Positions 9,492 through 19,102 of a stretch of DNA of 64,000 nt are shown in pieces. The DNA is taken from positions 1 to 64,000 of the forward strand of contig CANJMO010000007.1 of the NCBI GenBank assembly GCA_947475845.1, read 5' to 3'. The notes beneath the pieces were generated by a model. The model was given only the letters and a program-made list of their open reading frames with translations, was not told the origin of the DNA and did not search any database. The stretch comes from Caulobacteraceae bacterium (GTDB lineage: Bacteria; Pseudomonadota; Alphaproteobacteria; Caulobacterales; Caulobacteraceae). A program made the position numbers and the translations under genes. Numbering within the stretch: the stretch's first letter is position 1; the number at the start of each line of letters is the position of its first letter.

Positions 9492-10806
9492 AAGCCCTGA
9501 TCGTTTCGACCATATAGGCGATGTGGTCCTGGCCCAGGCCCGGATAGACGCCAACCCAGAAGCTGTCGCGCATGACCTTGTCGCTGTTGGTCAGCTCGCC
9601 GTGCACGCGGAAATCGCGGCCCTTCATGTAGGGCTGCCGGGTCAGGTTGCCGGCGAACAGCAGGCGCGTGCCGATCTTCTTGCTGTTCAGGTGCTGCACC
9701 AGATCGTCGCGGGCGAACGGCGCGCCGTCCCTCACCGTCAGCAGGAAGCCGAACCACGAGGGCTCGGTCCCCGGCGTGGCTTCCGGCAGGATGAACACTT
9801 CCTCCAGGTCCTCCAGCCCGGCCCTGAGCGCGCTCCAATTTGCGCGGCGGGCGGCGATGAAGTCCTCCAGATGATCCATCTGGGCCAGGCCGACAGCGGC
9901 CTGCATGTCGGTGATCTTCAGATTGTAGCCGAGATGGCTGTAGGTGAATTTGTGATCGTAGCCGGGCGGCAGGTCGCCGAGCGTCCAGCCGAACCGCTTG
10001 CCGCAGGTATTGTCCTGGCCCGGGTCGCAATAGCAGTCGCGGCCCCAGTCGCGAAACGCCTCCATCGCCCGGCGCAGGGTCGGGTCCTGGGTGAATACCG
10101 CCCCGCCCTCGCCCATGGTGATGTGGTGCGCGGGATAGAAACTCAAGGTACCGATGTCGCCGAAGGTGCCCACATGCCGCCCGCCGACGGTGGCGCCCAA
10201 GGCATCGCAGCAGTCCTCCACCAAGAACAGGTCGTGGTCAGCCGCCAGCTTGGCCAAGGCGGGCGCGTTGAACGGGTTGCCCAGGGTGTGGGCGACCATG
10301 ATGGCGCGGGTCTGCGGCGTGATCGCCGCGGCGACCGCCTCGACATCGATGTTGTAGTCGGGGATGCCGATGTCCACGAACACCGGCTTCATGCCCCACT
10401 GCAGCGCCGGATTGACCATGGTCGGAAATCCCGCCGCCGCCGTGATCACCTCGGCCCCCGGCGTTAGGGCGCGCTCACGCAGGAGCGGCGAGGTCAGGGC
10501 CGAGAAGGCCACCAGATTGGCCGACGAGCCCGAGTTGACGGTCAGGGCCGAACGGATGCCGATGCGCTTGGCCAGACGCTCCTGGAACTGGGCGTTGTAG
10601 CGGCCAGTGGTCAGCCAGAACTCCAGGGACGAATCCACCAGGGTCTTCACGTCGGAAGCGTCGAACACCCGGCCATTGACCGGCACGGACGAGGCGCCGG
10701 CCTCGAACGGCTTGGGCGCATGCACCAGGCCGCAGTACTCGCCCACCAGGGCCATGATCTCGGCGTGCACCGTCGCGGCGTCGCGTTTTGTCGTCACGTC
10801 GGTCAC
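9475..10806 (-). CDS. rfbH: CDP-4-keto-6-deoxyglucose-3-dehydrase (E1)
   Basis: A PLP- and [2Fe-2S]-dependent enzyme that removes the C3 hydroxyl of CDP-4-keto-6-deoxy-D-glucose on the way to CDP-3,6-dideoxyhexoses of O-antigens. The fold-I aminotransferase sequence has [24 protein letters not shown] and [14 protein letters not shown], where His replaces the usual PLP-binding Lys. That change is diagnostic of this dehydrase group. Cysteines at [17 protein letters not shown] fit the iron-sulfur ligands. I chose the GTG at 10806 because it overlaps the TGA of rfbF as GTGA; a GTG at 10818 is also in frame. rfbF is directly upstream. rfbG (CDP-glucose 4,6-dehydratase), normally its partner, is not in the window. 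Confidence 0.92.
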   Translation of the reverse strand: MTDVTTKRDAATVHAEIMALVGEYCGLVHAPKPFEAGASSVPVNGRVFDASDVKTLVDSSLEFWLTTGRYNAQFQERLAKRIGIRSALTVNSGSSANLVAFSALTSPLLRERALTPGAEVITAAAGFPTMVNPALQWGMKPVFVDIGIPDYNIDVEAVAAAITPQTRAIMVAHTLGNPFNAPALAKLAADHDLFLVEDCCDALGATVGGRHVGTFGDIGTLSFYPAHHITMGEGGAVFTQDPTLRRAMEAFRDWGRDCYCDPGQDNTCGKRFGWTLGDLPPGYDHKFTYSHLGYNLKITDMQAAVGLAQMDHLEDFIAARRANWSALRAGLEDLEEVFILPEATPGTEPSWFGFLLTVRDGAPFARDDLVQHLNSKKIGTRLLFAGNLTRQPYMKGRDFRVHGELTNSDKVMRDSFWVGVYPGLGQDHIAYMVETIRAFTRSR

Positions 10807-11572
10807 CAGGTCTTCCACTCCGCCTGGCCGCTGGCCCAGCGGTCCTCAAGGAAATTCTTGTCGCGCAGGGTGTCCATGGGGCGCCAGAAGCCCGCGTGGC
10901 TGAACGCGCGTAACTCGCCGTCCCGCGCCAGGCTCTCCATCGGCTCGCGCTCCCACAGGGTGGCGTCGTCGGCGATGCGCTCGCCGACCTTGGGCGACAG
11001 CATGAAGAAGCCGCCGTTGATCAGCCCGCCTTCGTCCTCAGGCTTTTCCTGGAAGCCGGTGACCACCTCGCCGTCCATCTGCAGGGCGCCGAGCGGCTCA
11101 GCGGCCGCACCGCCGTCACCGTCGCCTGTTTGCCGTGCGCCTTGTGGAAGGCAAGCTGAGCATGCAGGTCGACGTCGGCCACCCCGTCGCCATAGGTGAA
11201 GGCGAACACCTCCTCGTCGCCCACATACGGCAGGGCCCGTTTCAAGCGACCGCCGGTCATGCTCTGCTCGCCGGTGTCGATCAGGGTCACCCGCCACGGC
11301 TCGGCCGCCTTGCGGTGCACTTCCATGAAGTTGTCCGCCATGTGGAAGGTCACGTCGGACTGGTGCAGGAAGTAGTTGGCGAAATACTCCTTGATCACAT
11401 AGCCCTTGTAGCCAAGGCAGATGATGAAGTCGTTGTGGCCGTACTGGCTGTAAATCTTCATAACGTGCCACAGGATCGGCCGTCCGCCGATCTCGACCAT
11501 CGGCTTGGGTTTGGAGACCACCTCTTCGGAGATGCGCGTACCGAGCCCCCCGGCCAGGATCACCACCTTCAT
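10803..11572 (-). pseudogene. rfbF: Glucose-1-phosphate cytidylyltransferase, frameshifted
   Basis: Starts at the ATG of MKVVILAGGLGTRISEE (nucleotidyltransferase P-loop-like motif). It continues through IGGRPILWHVMKIYSQYG and FAFTYGDGVADVDL, all typical of RfbF, which makes CDP-glucose from CTP and glucose-1-phosphate. Near 11100-11104 the frame is lost after ATVTAVRP and resumes in another frame with PLGALQMDGEVVTGFQEKP, ending AFSHAGFWRPMDTLRDKN. One extra C at that point would restore a normal protein of about 256 residues. This is a single-base loss in a C/G run, like others in the window, and may be a sequencing error. Its end overlaps the rfbH start by GTGA, so the two form an operon reading away from glcB. 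Confidence 0.85.
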
Positions 11573-11737
11573 TGCTTTTCTTAGGTCCCTGCCGGGCGCG
11601 ACCCCCACCGACTCACGCCGGGCATCAGTGTTCCAAGATCAGGCGCCCGACGCAAAGGGCGTTTGCACCCGCAGAAGCCTTTTCAAACCCAGCCGTTTTC
11701 GCTCTAACGTCCGCCACCGCCGTACCGGAATAGAAGG

Positions 11738-13903
11738 ATGAGGGCCTTGGGCAGCAGACGTTCCTTGCACGGGCTTCAGGTCGACGCCGAACTGGCGGCG
11801 TTCATCGAGGACAAGGCCCTGCCCGGGACCGAGGTTTCGGCCGACGATTTCTGGCGCGGGCTGGCCGGGCTGATCGCCGACTTCGCCCCCCGCAACCGCG
11901 CGCTTCTGGCAGAGCGAGATCGGCTCCAAGCCGAGATCGACGCCTGGCATCGTGCCCATCCTCTGCCCTACGACGGCGCTGAGTACGAAGCGTTCCTGCG
12001 CTCCATCGGCTACCTGCAGCCTGAGCCGGAAGCCTTCAGCATTTCCACCGCCAACACCGATCCCGAGATCGCCACCATGGCCGGGCCGCAGCTGGTCGTG
12101 CCCCTGACCAACGCCCGCTTCGCGCTGAACGCCGTCAACGCCCGCTGGGGCGGCCTCTACGACGCGCTCTATGGCACCGACGCCATCGCCGAAGATGGGA
12201 CTCTGGAGCGCGGCTCAGCCTTCAATCCCGCCCGCGGAGCCGAAGCAGTGGCCCGTGGACGCGCTCTGCTGGATCAGGCCGCCCCACTGGCTTCCGGCTC
12301 GCACGCCGACGCCAAGGGCTACAGCATCAAGGACGGCGCCCTGGATGTGGACCTCGGCGACGGTCACGCCGCCCGCCTGGTGCGACCCGATACGTTCGTC
12401 GGCTACACCGGACAACCCGAAGATCCCAAGACCGTGCTGCTGCGCCACAATGGCCTGCACATCGAAATCCGCTTCGACCGCGCCCATCCGATCGGCAAGA
12501 CCGACGCGGCGGGGATCTCCGACATCCAGATGGAAGCCGCGCTTTCCACCATCATGGACGGCGAGGACAGCGTCGCCACCGTCGACGCCGCCGACAAGGT
12601 CGAGCTCTACCGCAACTGGCTCGGCCTGATGCAGGGCACGCTGAGCGCCAGCTTCAAGAAAGACGGCAAGACCCTCGACCGCCGGATGGCTGAGGACAGG
12701 TCTTATGTCGGCATAGACGGCAAGCCGTTAACCGTGGCTGGGCGTAGCGTGATGCTGATCCGCAACGTCGGCCTGCACCTGACCATCGACGCGGTGCTGG
12801 ATGCCGACGGTAACGAGGTTCCGGAAAGCCTGCTCGACCTGGCCATCGTTTCCCTGATCGGCAAGCATGACCTGAAGCCCCGCCGCAACAGCAAGGCCGG
12901 CTCGATCTACATCGTGCGGCCCAAGATGCACGGCCCGGACGAGGTCGCCTTCGCCGACGAGGCCTTCGACCGCGCCGAACAGGTCGCCGGCCTGCCGCCC
13001 CTGACGCTGAAGATGGGCGTGATGGACGAGGAGCGCCGCACCAGCGCCAACCTGGCCGGTTGTATCGCTTCCGCCCGTCGCCGCATCTTCTTCATCAACA
13101 CCGGCTTCCTCGACCGCACCGGCGACGAAATCCACACCTCGATGGAAGCCGGTCCGATGCTGCGCAAGGCGCAGATCAAGACCGCGCCTTGGCTGGCTGC
13201 CTATGAGGACCGCAACGTCGACTACGGCATCCGCTGCGGCCTGCCCGGCCGCGCCCAGATCGGCAAAGGCATGTGGGCGGCGCCGGACCAGATGGCTTTG
13301 ATGCTGCAGCAAAAGATCGGCCACCCGATGTCGGGCGCCTCGACCGCCTGGGTGCCCTCGCCCACCGCCGCCGTGCTGCACGCGACGCACTACCACCAGG
13401 CCGACGTCGCCGCGCGCCGCGCCGCTCTAGCCGATCGCGCCATCGCTCCGCTGGCGACCCTGCTGACCCCGCCCCTGGCGCCGGGCCGCAACTGGTCGGC
13501 CGAAGAGGTGCGCGAGGAACTCGACAACAACTGCCAGGGCATTCTGGGTTACGTCGTGCGCTGGATCGACCAGGGCGTCGGCTGCTCCAAGGTGCCGGAC
13601 ATCCACGACGTCGGACTGATGGAGGACCGCGCCACCCTGCGCATCTCCAGCCAACACATCGCCAACTGGCTGCGCCACGGGATCGTGCAGGAGAGCGAGG
13701 CCATGGAAGCGCTGAAGCGGATGGCCCTGGTGGTCGACAAGCAGAACGCCTCAGACCCGCTGTACAAGCCCATGGCGCCGGCCTTCGACGGCCCGGCTTT
13801 CAAGGCTGCCAGCGAACTGGTGTTCAAGGGCGGTGAACAACCCAACGGCTACACCGAATGGCTGCTCAACAGCTGGCGTAAACAGGCCAAGGCCCAAGCG
13901 TAA
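11738..13903 (+). CDS. glcB: Malate synthase G
   Basis: 721 residues, the usual length for the monomeric G isoform. It condenses glyoxylate with acetyl-CoA to give malate in the cytoplasm. Recognisable stretches include [18 protein letters not shown] near residue 110, [59 protein letters not shown] and the C-terminal [18 protein letters not shown]. The ATG at 11738 sits immediately after AGAAGG, too close for good initiation. The in-frame TTG nine codons later ([13 protein letters not shown]) is better placed and may be the true start. A GlcG-like gene follows after 19 bases, suggesting a glycolate/glyoxylate operon. Confidence 0.96.
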   Translation: MRALGSRRSLHGLQVDAELAAFIEDKALPGTEVSADDFWRGLAGLIADFAPRNRALLAERDRLQAEIDAWHRAHPLPYDGAEYEAFLRSIGYLQPEPEAFSISTANTDPEIATMAGPQLVVPLTNARFALNAVNARWGGLYDALYGTDAIAEDGTLERGSAFNPARGAEAVARGRALLDQAAPLASGSHADAKGYSIKDGALDVDLGDGHAARLVRPDTFVGYTGQPEDPKTVLLRHNGLHIEIRFDRAHPIGKTDAAGISDIQMEAALSTIMDGEDSVATVDAADKVELYRNWLGLMQGTLSASFKKDGKTLDRRMAEDRSYVGIDGKPLTVAGRSVMLIRNVGLHLTIDAVLDADGNEVPESLLDLAIVSLIGKHDLKPRRNSKAGSIYIVRPKMHGPDEVAFADEAFDRAEQVAGLPPLTLKMGVMDEERRTSANLAGCIASARRRIFFINTGFLDRTGDEIHTSMEAGPMLRKAQIKTAPWLAAYEDRNVDYGIRCGLPGRAQIGKGMWAAPDQMALMLQQKIGHPMSGASTAWVPSPTAAVLHATHYHQADVAARRAALADRAIAPLATLLTPPLAPGRNWSAEEVREELDNNCQGILGYVVRWIDQGVGCSKVPDIHDVGLMEDRATLRISSQHIANWLRHGIVQESEAMEALKRMALVVDKQNASDPLYKPMAPAFDGPAFKAASELVFKGGEQPNGYTEWLLNSWRKQAKAQA

Positions 13904-13922
13904 AAGAACAAAGGAAACGACC

Positions 13923-14360
13923 GTGACCGACCTGACCCTCGACGCCGCCCAGACCATCCTCGCCGACGGCCTGAAGTACGCCGCCGACAACAAGCTCAAC
14001 CCCCTGGCCATCGTGGTGCTGGACGCGCGCGGCGCGCCCAAGGCCCTTGCCGCCCAGGACGGGACCAGCCTCAAACGCACCGACGTCGCCCGCGGCAAGG
14101 CCTACGGCGCCCTGTCGCTCGGCATGGGCTCGCGCTCGATTTTCAAGCGCGCCAAGGAGCAGCCCTACTTCATCGCCGCCGTGGGCCAGACCCTGGAGGG
14201 CGCCCTGATTCCCGTGCCGGGCGGAGTGCTGATCCGCAGCGCGGAAGGCAAGGTCATGGGCGCGGTCGGCATCTCCGGCGACACCTCGGACAATGACGAA
14301 GCCGCCGCCATGGCCGGCATCGCCGCGGCGGGTCTCAAGGGCGATCCTGGCGCGGACTAG
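13923..14360 (+). CDS. GlcG/HbpS family protein (heme-binding-like)
   Basis: 145 residues from a GTG nine bases after AAAGGAAACG. The whole chain matches the GlcG/HbpS fold (PF03928): DAAQTILADGLKYAADN, PLAIVVLDARGAPKAL, RTDVARGKAYGALSLGMGS, VPGGVLIRSAEGKVMGAVG. Members include HbpS, an extracellular heme sensor, and GlcG of the glycolate operon, whose exact job is not established. No signal peptide is present, so it is probably cytoplasmic. Its place directly after malate synthase G is the classical glc context and argues for a role linked to glyoxylate metabolism. Confidence 0.85.
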   Translation: MTDLTLDAAQTILADGLKYAADNKLNPLAIVVLDARGAPKALAAQDGTSLKRTDVARGKAYGALSLGMGSRSIFKRAKEQPYFIAAVGQTLEGALIPVPGGVLIRSAEGKVMGAVGISGDTSDNDEAAAMAGIAAAGLKGDPGAD

Positions 14361-14416
14361 GAACTTCGTTCTCTCAGCGCCGTTCCTGTGGCCTGGAACA
14401 ATACTGGAGACGACAA

Positions 14417-14629
14417 ATGGCTGAAGGTGGTGATACCGCAGGCGGTATGGGCATGGGCATGATCATCGCCCTGCTCCTCGTTCTGATCGTGGTCGTGGGC
14501 GGCGGGTTCTACCTGTTCGGCGGCGGCGGTGGAAAATCTTCAAACCCCGTAGCCGCGGCTGGCAACGCCGCCGCGGGCGCGGCCTCGGCGGGCGGGACCA
14601 CCGTCAGCGGGACCCTCAAGGTCAACTAG
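14417..14629 (+). CDS. Small single-pass membrane protein with Gly/Ala-rich tail
   Basis: 70 residues from an ATG with GGAGACGAC upstream. A short Gly/Met-rich N-terminus leads into one strong transmembrane helix (MIIALLLVLIVVVGGGFYLF), then GGGGGKSSNP and an Ala/Gly/Thr-rich tail ending SGTLKVN. No enzyme motif is visible. It could be a tail-anchored or cell-envelope-associated small protein. It lies on the same strand as glcB and the GlcG-like gene, but 56 bases downstream, so co-transcription is possible and not certain. Function unknown. Confidence 0.6.
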   Translation: MAEGGDTAGGMGMGMIIALLLVLIVVVGGGFYLFGGGGGKSSNPVAAAGNAAAGAASAGGTTVSGTLKVN

Positions 14630-14677
14630 GCGCATCGTTTCGAACCGCTAGACTGGCCCTCCTCACAGGGGGCCAAT

Positions 14678-15562
14678 TTGAGTCGGCGCGCCACACTATC
14701 CACCGCCGTCCTGCCGATTCTGGCTCTGCTGGGATCGATGGCCTCGATCCAGGTAGGCGCGGCGACAGCTCAACGGCTATTCCCGGTGATCGGGGCGCAG
14801 GGCGCGACCGCCCTGCGTGTCACCCTGGCGGCAGCCATTCTGCTGGCCATCCATCGGCCCTCGTTCAAAGCCCTCAACCGCCTCCATCTGCGGTCCATCC
14901 TGCTCTACGGCGTCTCGCTGGGCGCGATGAACCTGCTGTTCTACATGTCCCTGCGCACCATTCCGCTGGGCGTCGCGGTGGCGGTGGAATTCACCGGGCC
15001 GCTGGTCGTAGCCGCAGCCTCGCAGCGGGGCAGGCTCGACATCCTGTGGCTGCTATTGGCGGCCGCCGGGCTTGTCGCTCTGGCGCCGTTCTGGGGCGGA
15101 GGGGCCAACCTCGACCCCATCGGCCTGCTGCTGGCGCTGGGCGCCGGCGCCTTCTGGGGCCTCTACATCCTGTTCGGGCCGAAGGCGGCGGAGGTCGGCG
15201 AAGGCGCCGCCACCGCCTGGGGCATGACCGTGGCCGCCGTGGTTGCCGCGACGTTCGGCGTCGCCCATTCGGGTGCCGCGTTGCTGTCCCCAGCTCTGCT
15301 ACCGCTCGGTCTCGCGGTGGCGGTGCTGTCCAGCGCCTTGCCTTACTCGCTGGAGATATTCGCCCTGACCCGTCTGCCGCGCACTACCTTCGGCACGCTG
15401 ATGAGCCTGGAGCCCGCCGGCGGCGCCGTGGTCGGCTGGGTGATGCTCAACCAGCACCTGACCCTGCGCCAGGGCGCGGCCATCGCCGCCATCATCCTGG
15501 CCTCAGCCGGCGCCGCCGCGAGTCTGATCTCCAGCCGCCAGAAGACGCCGCCCGTTCCCTAG
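14678..15562 (+). CDS. EamA/RhtA-type drug/metabolite transporter
   Basis: 294 residues from a TTG start preceded by AGGGGG. It has about ten transmembrane helices arranged as two EamA repeats. Markers are QRLFPVIGAQGATALRVTLA, MNLLFYMSLRTIPLGVAVAVEFTGPL and LPYSLEIFALTRLPRTTFGTLMSLEPA, all characteristic of RhtA-like threonine/homoserine exporters. It is probably an inner-membrane exporter of amino acids or similar metabolites. The TAG stop shares CTAG with the convergent DUF486 gene. Confidence 0.88.
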   Translation: MSRRATLSTAVLPILALLGSMASIQVGAATAQRLFPVIGAQGATALRVTLAAAILLAIHRPSFKALNRLHLRSILLYGVSLGAMNLLFYMSLRTIPLGVAVAVEFTGPLVVAAASQRGRLDILWLLLAAAGLVALAPFWGGGANLDPIGLLLALGAGAFWGLYILFGPKAAEVGEGAATAWGMTVAAVVAATFGVAHSGAALLSPALLPLGLAVAVLSSALPYSLEIFALTRLPRTTFGTLMSLEPAGGAVVGWVMLNQHLTLRQGAAIAAIILASAGAAASLISSRQKTPPVP

Positions 15563-15912
15563 TGGGCTTCCATGAGGCTGCGAAATACGAAGAAGGCGCC
15601 GGCCGCAATCAGGGCGAATCCTATGGCGTGGTTCATCGTGATCCTCTGGCCGAGATAGAAGACCGAGAAGGCGGCGAACACGCTCAGGGTGATGACTTCC
15701 TGGATCGCCTTTAGCTGGGCCACCGAATAGACGTCGCTGCCGATGCGGTTGGCCGGCACCACCAGCCAGTATTCAAAGAAGGCGATGCCCCAACTGGCCA
15801 GCACGGCCATCCACAAGGCTTTGTCCTTGAACTTCAGGTGGCCGTACCAGGCGAAGGTCATGAACAGGTTCGAGCCGATCAGCAGCAGGATCGGCAACAG
15901 GCGCGCGGACAT
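15559..15912 (-). CDS. DUF486 (DMT-family) small membrane protein
   Basis: 117 residues with four hydrophobic helices. Typical DUF486 sequence is seen: NLFMTFAWYGHLKFK near the N-terminus, then FFEYWLVVPANRIG, QLKAIQEVITLSVFAAFSVF and GFALIAAGAFFVFR. The family is related to small multidrug resistance/DMT transporters and has no agreed function. Its ATG (15912-15910) overlaps the TGA of the CitE-like gene upstream on the same strand (TGATG), so it is the last gene of the leucine-operon transcript or is at least coupled to it. The stop is convergent with the EamA gene. Confidence 0.85.
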   Translation of the reverse strand: MSARLLPILLLIGSNLFMTFAWYGHLKFKDKALWMAVLASWGIAFFEYWLVVPANRIGSDVYSVAQLKAIQEVITLSVFAAFSVFYLGQRITMNHAIGFALIAAGAFFVFRSLMEAH

Positions 15913-16781
15913 CAGTTCGATCCCAACAGCCGGCGCGCCTGCTTCAAATGCGGCGCGTCGAGCATCTTGCCGTCCAGCGACAGCACACCGGCGCCCGGAT
16001 GGGCCTCGAACAGGGCGACGACGCGGCGGGCGTGCTCCAGAGCCTGGGCCGTCGGCGTGAACACCCGATTGATCGGCTCGACCTGAGCCGGGTGGATGGC
16101 CATCATCCCGGCGAAGCCCTCGCGGCGGCCCTGCTCGGCGTAGCGTTCCAGGCCCTCCAGGTCGCGGAAGTCGGCATATACCGTTTCAAGGGCCGGCACC
16201 CCCGCCCCCGCCGCTCCGGCCAGGCACAGGCTGCGGGCCAGCCGGCACAGATCAGTGAAACTTCCGTCCGGTGCGCGGTTGGTCTCCGCCCCCACAGCCG
16301 TGGGCAAGTCCTCCGAGCCCCAGGTCAGGCCGATCAGGCGACCGGGCTTCAGGTCGGCGTAGGACCCTAGCGCGAAGATCGAGCGCGCCGTCTCGGTGGC
16401 GATAGGTAGAATGCGGGTTGACCGCAGCGGTAGGCCCGCGGCGGACTCCAGAGCGTCGAGCCGGGCGCTGAGCCCCGCTACATCGGCGGCGGAATCCGGC
16501 TTTGGCAGCATGATCCCATCCGGCGCCCCGGCCATGATCACGGATAGATCATCCTCCGCCAAGCCGCTGGCCAGGGGGTTGATACGCACCCAGACCTGAG
16601 GCGCTCGCGGCCGGGATCGAGCCTGTAGGAATTCCAGGGCCAAGGCGCGCGCGTGCGGCTTGCGCTCGAGGGCGACAGAGTCCTCGAGATCGAGGATCAC
16701 CACGTCGGCGCCCGAGGCGTCCGCCTTGGCCAGCTTGGCCTCGGTGTCGGCCGGAATGAACAGCCACGAGCGGGGGGTCAT
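15912..16781 (-). CDS. CitE-like HpcH/HpaI family CoA lyase
   Basis: 289 residues from the ATG of [20 protein letters not shown]. Family marks are [29 protein letters not shown] (substrate Arg), [16 protein letters not shown] (metal-binding Glu/Asp region) and the C-terminal [17 protein letters not shown]. Stand-alone CitE-like enzymes cleave or hydrolyse malyl-CoA, citramalyl-CoA or methylmalyl-CoA type thioesters using Mg2+. In this operon, after maoC and the methylcrotonyl-CoA carboxylase genes, a branched C5/C6 acyl-CoA is the likely substrate, but which one cannot be decided. The ATG overlaps the maoC stop (ATGA). Confidence 0.85.
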   Translation of the reverse strand: MTPRSWLFIPADTEAKLAKADASGADVVILDLEDSVALERKPHARALALEFLQARSRPRAPQVWVRINPLASGLAEDDLSVIMAGAPDGIMLPKPDSAADVAGLSARLDALESAAGLPLRSTRILPIATETARSIFALGSYADLKPGRLIGLTWGSEDLPTAVGAETNRAPDGSFTDLCRLARSLCLAGAAGAGVPALETVYADFRDLEGLERYAEQGRREGFAGMMAIHPAQVEPINRVFTPTAQALEHARRVVALFEAHPGAGVLSLDGKMLDAPHLKQARRLLGSN

Positions 16782-17230
16782 GCGGCCTTCCTGTGCATCA
16801 GGGCGGTCCGGTTGGCCTGGCAGACCATCTCGCCCGATTGGTTGAAAGCGCGGTGCTGGAAGGTGACGATACCGGCGGTCGGCCACGACTTGCTCTCGCG
16901 CTTGTCGATCACCGTCGTCTCGAAGCGCAGGGTGTCGCCGATGAACACGGGCTTGGGCATGGTCACCGCGTCATAGCCGAGGTTGGCGACGAGGGTCCCG
17001 AGCGTGGTGTCCTCGACCGAAGCTCCGACCATCAGGGCGAATGTGAAAAGGCCGTTGACCACAACCCGGCCGAACTCGGTGCCGGCGGCATATTCGGCGT
17101 CCAGGTGCAGCGGCTGGGGGTTGTGCGTCAGGGTGCTGATCAGCAGGTTGTCGGTCTCTGTCACGGTCCGATGCAGCCCGTGCACGATCACCTCTCCGAC
17201 CGTGAAATCCTCGTAGGCGCGCCCCGCCAT
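16778..17230 (-). CDS. MaoC-like acyl-CoA dehydratase/hydratase
   Basis: 150 residues, a single hot-dog domain. The segment [16 protein letters not shown] is the hydratase-2 motif region, in a variant form with Asn-Pro-Gln-Pro-Leu-His in place of the classic Asp-x-Asn-Pro-Leu-His. [17 protein letters not shown] and [19 protein letters not shown] complete the fold. It probably hydrates or dehydrates an enoyl-CoA in the leucine/isovalerate operon. It is coupled to the CitE-like gene by a 4-base overlap and lies three bases after the mccA end. Genes of this MaoC plus CitE pairing often act on mesaconyl- or methylmalyl-type CoA esters; that link is inferred. Confidence 0.85.
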   Translation of the reverse strand: MAGRAYEDFTVGEVIVHGLHRTVTETDNLLISTLTHNPQPLHLDAEYAAGTEFGRVVVNGLFTFALMVGASVEDTTLGTLVANLGYDAVTMPKPVFIGDTLRFETTVIDKRESKSWPTAGIVTFQHRAFNQSGEMVCQANRTALMHRKAA

Positions 17231-17233
17231 GAA

Positions 17234-19102
17234 TCAGCCCTCTGGAACCAGGACGGCCAGGGTAACCCCTTCGGCGGTCTGATCGCCAACCTTGACCGAC
17301 AGACGCCCCAGCTTTCCGGCGAAGGGGGCGACAAGGTTGTGCTCCATCTTCATCGCTTCCAGCGTGATGAGAGGCTGCCCCTTGGCCACCGTATCGCCTT
17401 CAGCGGCGTGGATCGCGACGATGCGGCCCGGCATGGGCGAGATCACCTTGCCGTCGCCGGCGCCGCTGTCCTCAAGGCCCTGGGCGTGGGGTTCCGTGAA
17501 GGCCCAAGCCTCGCCCGCCTCGAACACCACGATATCGTCCCCGTCGATCAGCACCGGCGGGGCTGGGCGCTCGCCGGGCTGCAGCGCCGCGCGATAGGTC
17601 TGCCCGCCATGCTGCACGGCGGCTTCCAAGCTCGGCGCGGCGCCGACGCGAAACCCCGCGAGGGCGCTCCAGGGATCGTTTCCAGCGGCGGGCAGGCGCG
17701 AGGCCGCGGCGGCTCGGACCACCGCTTACGGCGGCTTGGCGGGCGGCAGCAAATGGTCCAGGTGGCTCTCGATGAAGCTGGTGTCTATGCGCCCGGCGAC
17801 GAAGTCCGGCTCGGACAGGCAACGGGCCAGGAAACCGGCATTGGTGCGCACCGGCCAGACCTGCACCTGGCGGCAGGCGTCGGCCAGCTTGGAGGCGGCC
17901 GCTTCGCGGGTCGGCCCATGGGCGACCAGTTTGGCGATCATCGGGTCGTAGAACGGGCTGATGGCGCCGCGCTGCTCCACCCCTGTCTCGATGCGGATGC
18001 CGTCCGGCAGGACAAAGCGGTCCAGCGGCCCGGTCGAGGGTAGAAACCCCGTGGCCGGATTCTCAGCGTAGAGTCGCGCTTCCATCGCCCAGCCGTTCAG
18101 CACGATCCGATCCTGGGTCAGCGGCAGAGGCTCGCCGGATGCCACGCGCAGCTGCCACTCCACAAGATCGAGCCCAGTGATCGCCTCGGTAATGGGGTGC
18201 TCGACCTGCAGCCGGGTGTTCATCTCCATGAACCAGACGTGGTCGGCGCGCAGACCTTGCGACGCGTCGGCAATGAACTCGACCGTGCCCGCGCCCTGAT
18301 AACCTACCGCCAGCGCCGCCCTGACCGCCGCCCCGCACACAGCATTCCGCGTCGCCGCGTCCATGCCGGGCGCGGGTGCCTCCTCGATCACCTTCTGATG
18401 CCGGCGTTGCAACGAGCAGTCACGCTCGAACAGATGCACCGCATGGCCATGGGCATCGGCGAACACCTGCACCTCGATATGACGCGGATGGGCGATCAGC
18501 CGTTCGATCAGGACCTTATCGTCGCCGAAGCTGGCCGTGGCTTCTCGGCGGCAAGACGTCAGGGCGGCGTCGAAATCCTCGGACCGGCCCACCTCGCGCA
18601 TGCCCTTGCCGCCGCCGCCGGCCACCGCTTTGATCAGCACGGGATAGCCGATGGCGTCGGCCTCGCGGCGCAACCGCTCGGGCGACTGGTCCTCGCCGAG
18701 ATAGCCGGGCGTCACCGGCACCCCGGCCTCGCTCATCAGCCGCTTGGCCGCATCCTTCAGGCCCATGGCGCGGATAGCGGCGGGCGGCGGCCCGACCCAA
18801 ACCAACCCCGCAGCCTGCACCGCCTCGGCGAAGGCGGCATTCTCGGACAGGAAGCCGTAGCCGGGGTGGATCGCCTCGGCGGCCGTCTGCCTAGCGGCGG
18901 CCAGGATCGCATCGGCGTTCAGATAGCTCTCGCGCGCCGGTGGCGGCCCGATCAGCACCGCCTCGTCGGCATCGCGCGCATGTGGCGCCCCGGCATCCGC
19001 TTCCGAATAGACAGCGACGGTGCGCACGCCCATGCGTCGCGCGGTGCGGATGATGCGGCGGGCGATCTCCCCGCGGTTGGCAATGAGGACCGAGCCGATC
19101 AT
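17234..19102 (-). pseudogene. mccA: Methylcrotonyl-CoA carboxylase biotin subunit (alpha), interrupted by a stop
   Basis: Begins at the ATG overlapping the mccB stop (TGATG) with MIGSVLIANRGEIARRII. The biotin carboxylase domain is complete: ATP-grasp KAVAGGGGKGMREV, FMEMNTRLQVEHPITEAITG. After LLPPAKPP comes TAA at 17728-17726, and the same frame continues as AVVRAAAASRLP. It then runs through a carrier linker to the biotinyl domain with EAMKMEH and ends VTLAVLVPEG. Without the stop the protein would be about 620 residues, a normal acyl-CoA carboxylase alpha chain. A single change (for example CAA to TAA) explains the break. If it is real, the enzyme loses its biotin carrier unless the downstream part is made separately; if it is an error, the gene is intact. 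Confidence 0.85.

Noticed and set aside
6414-11608. A genomic island carrying hydroxylase, exporter and sugar genes
   Set aside because: No tRNA, integrase, flanking repeat or clear base-composition shift is visible at either edge.
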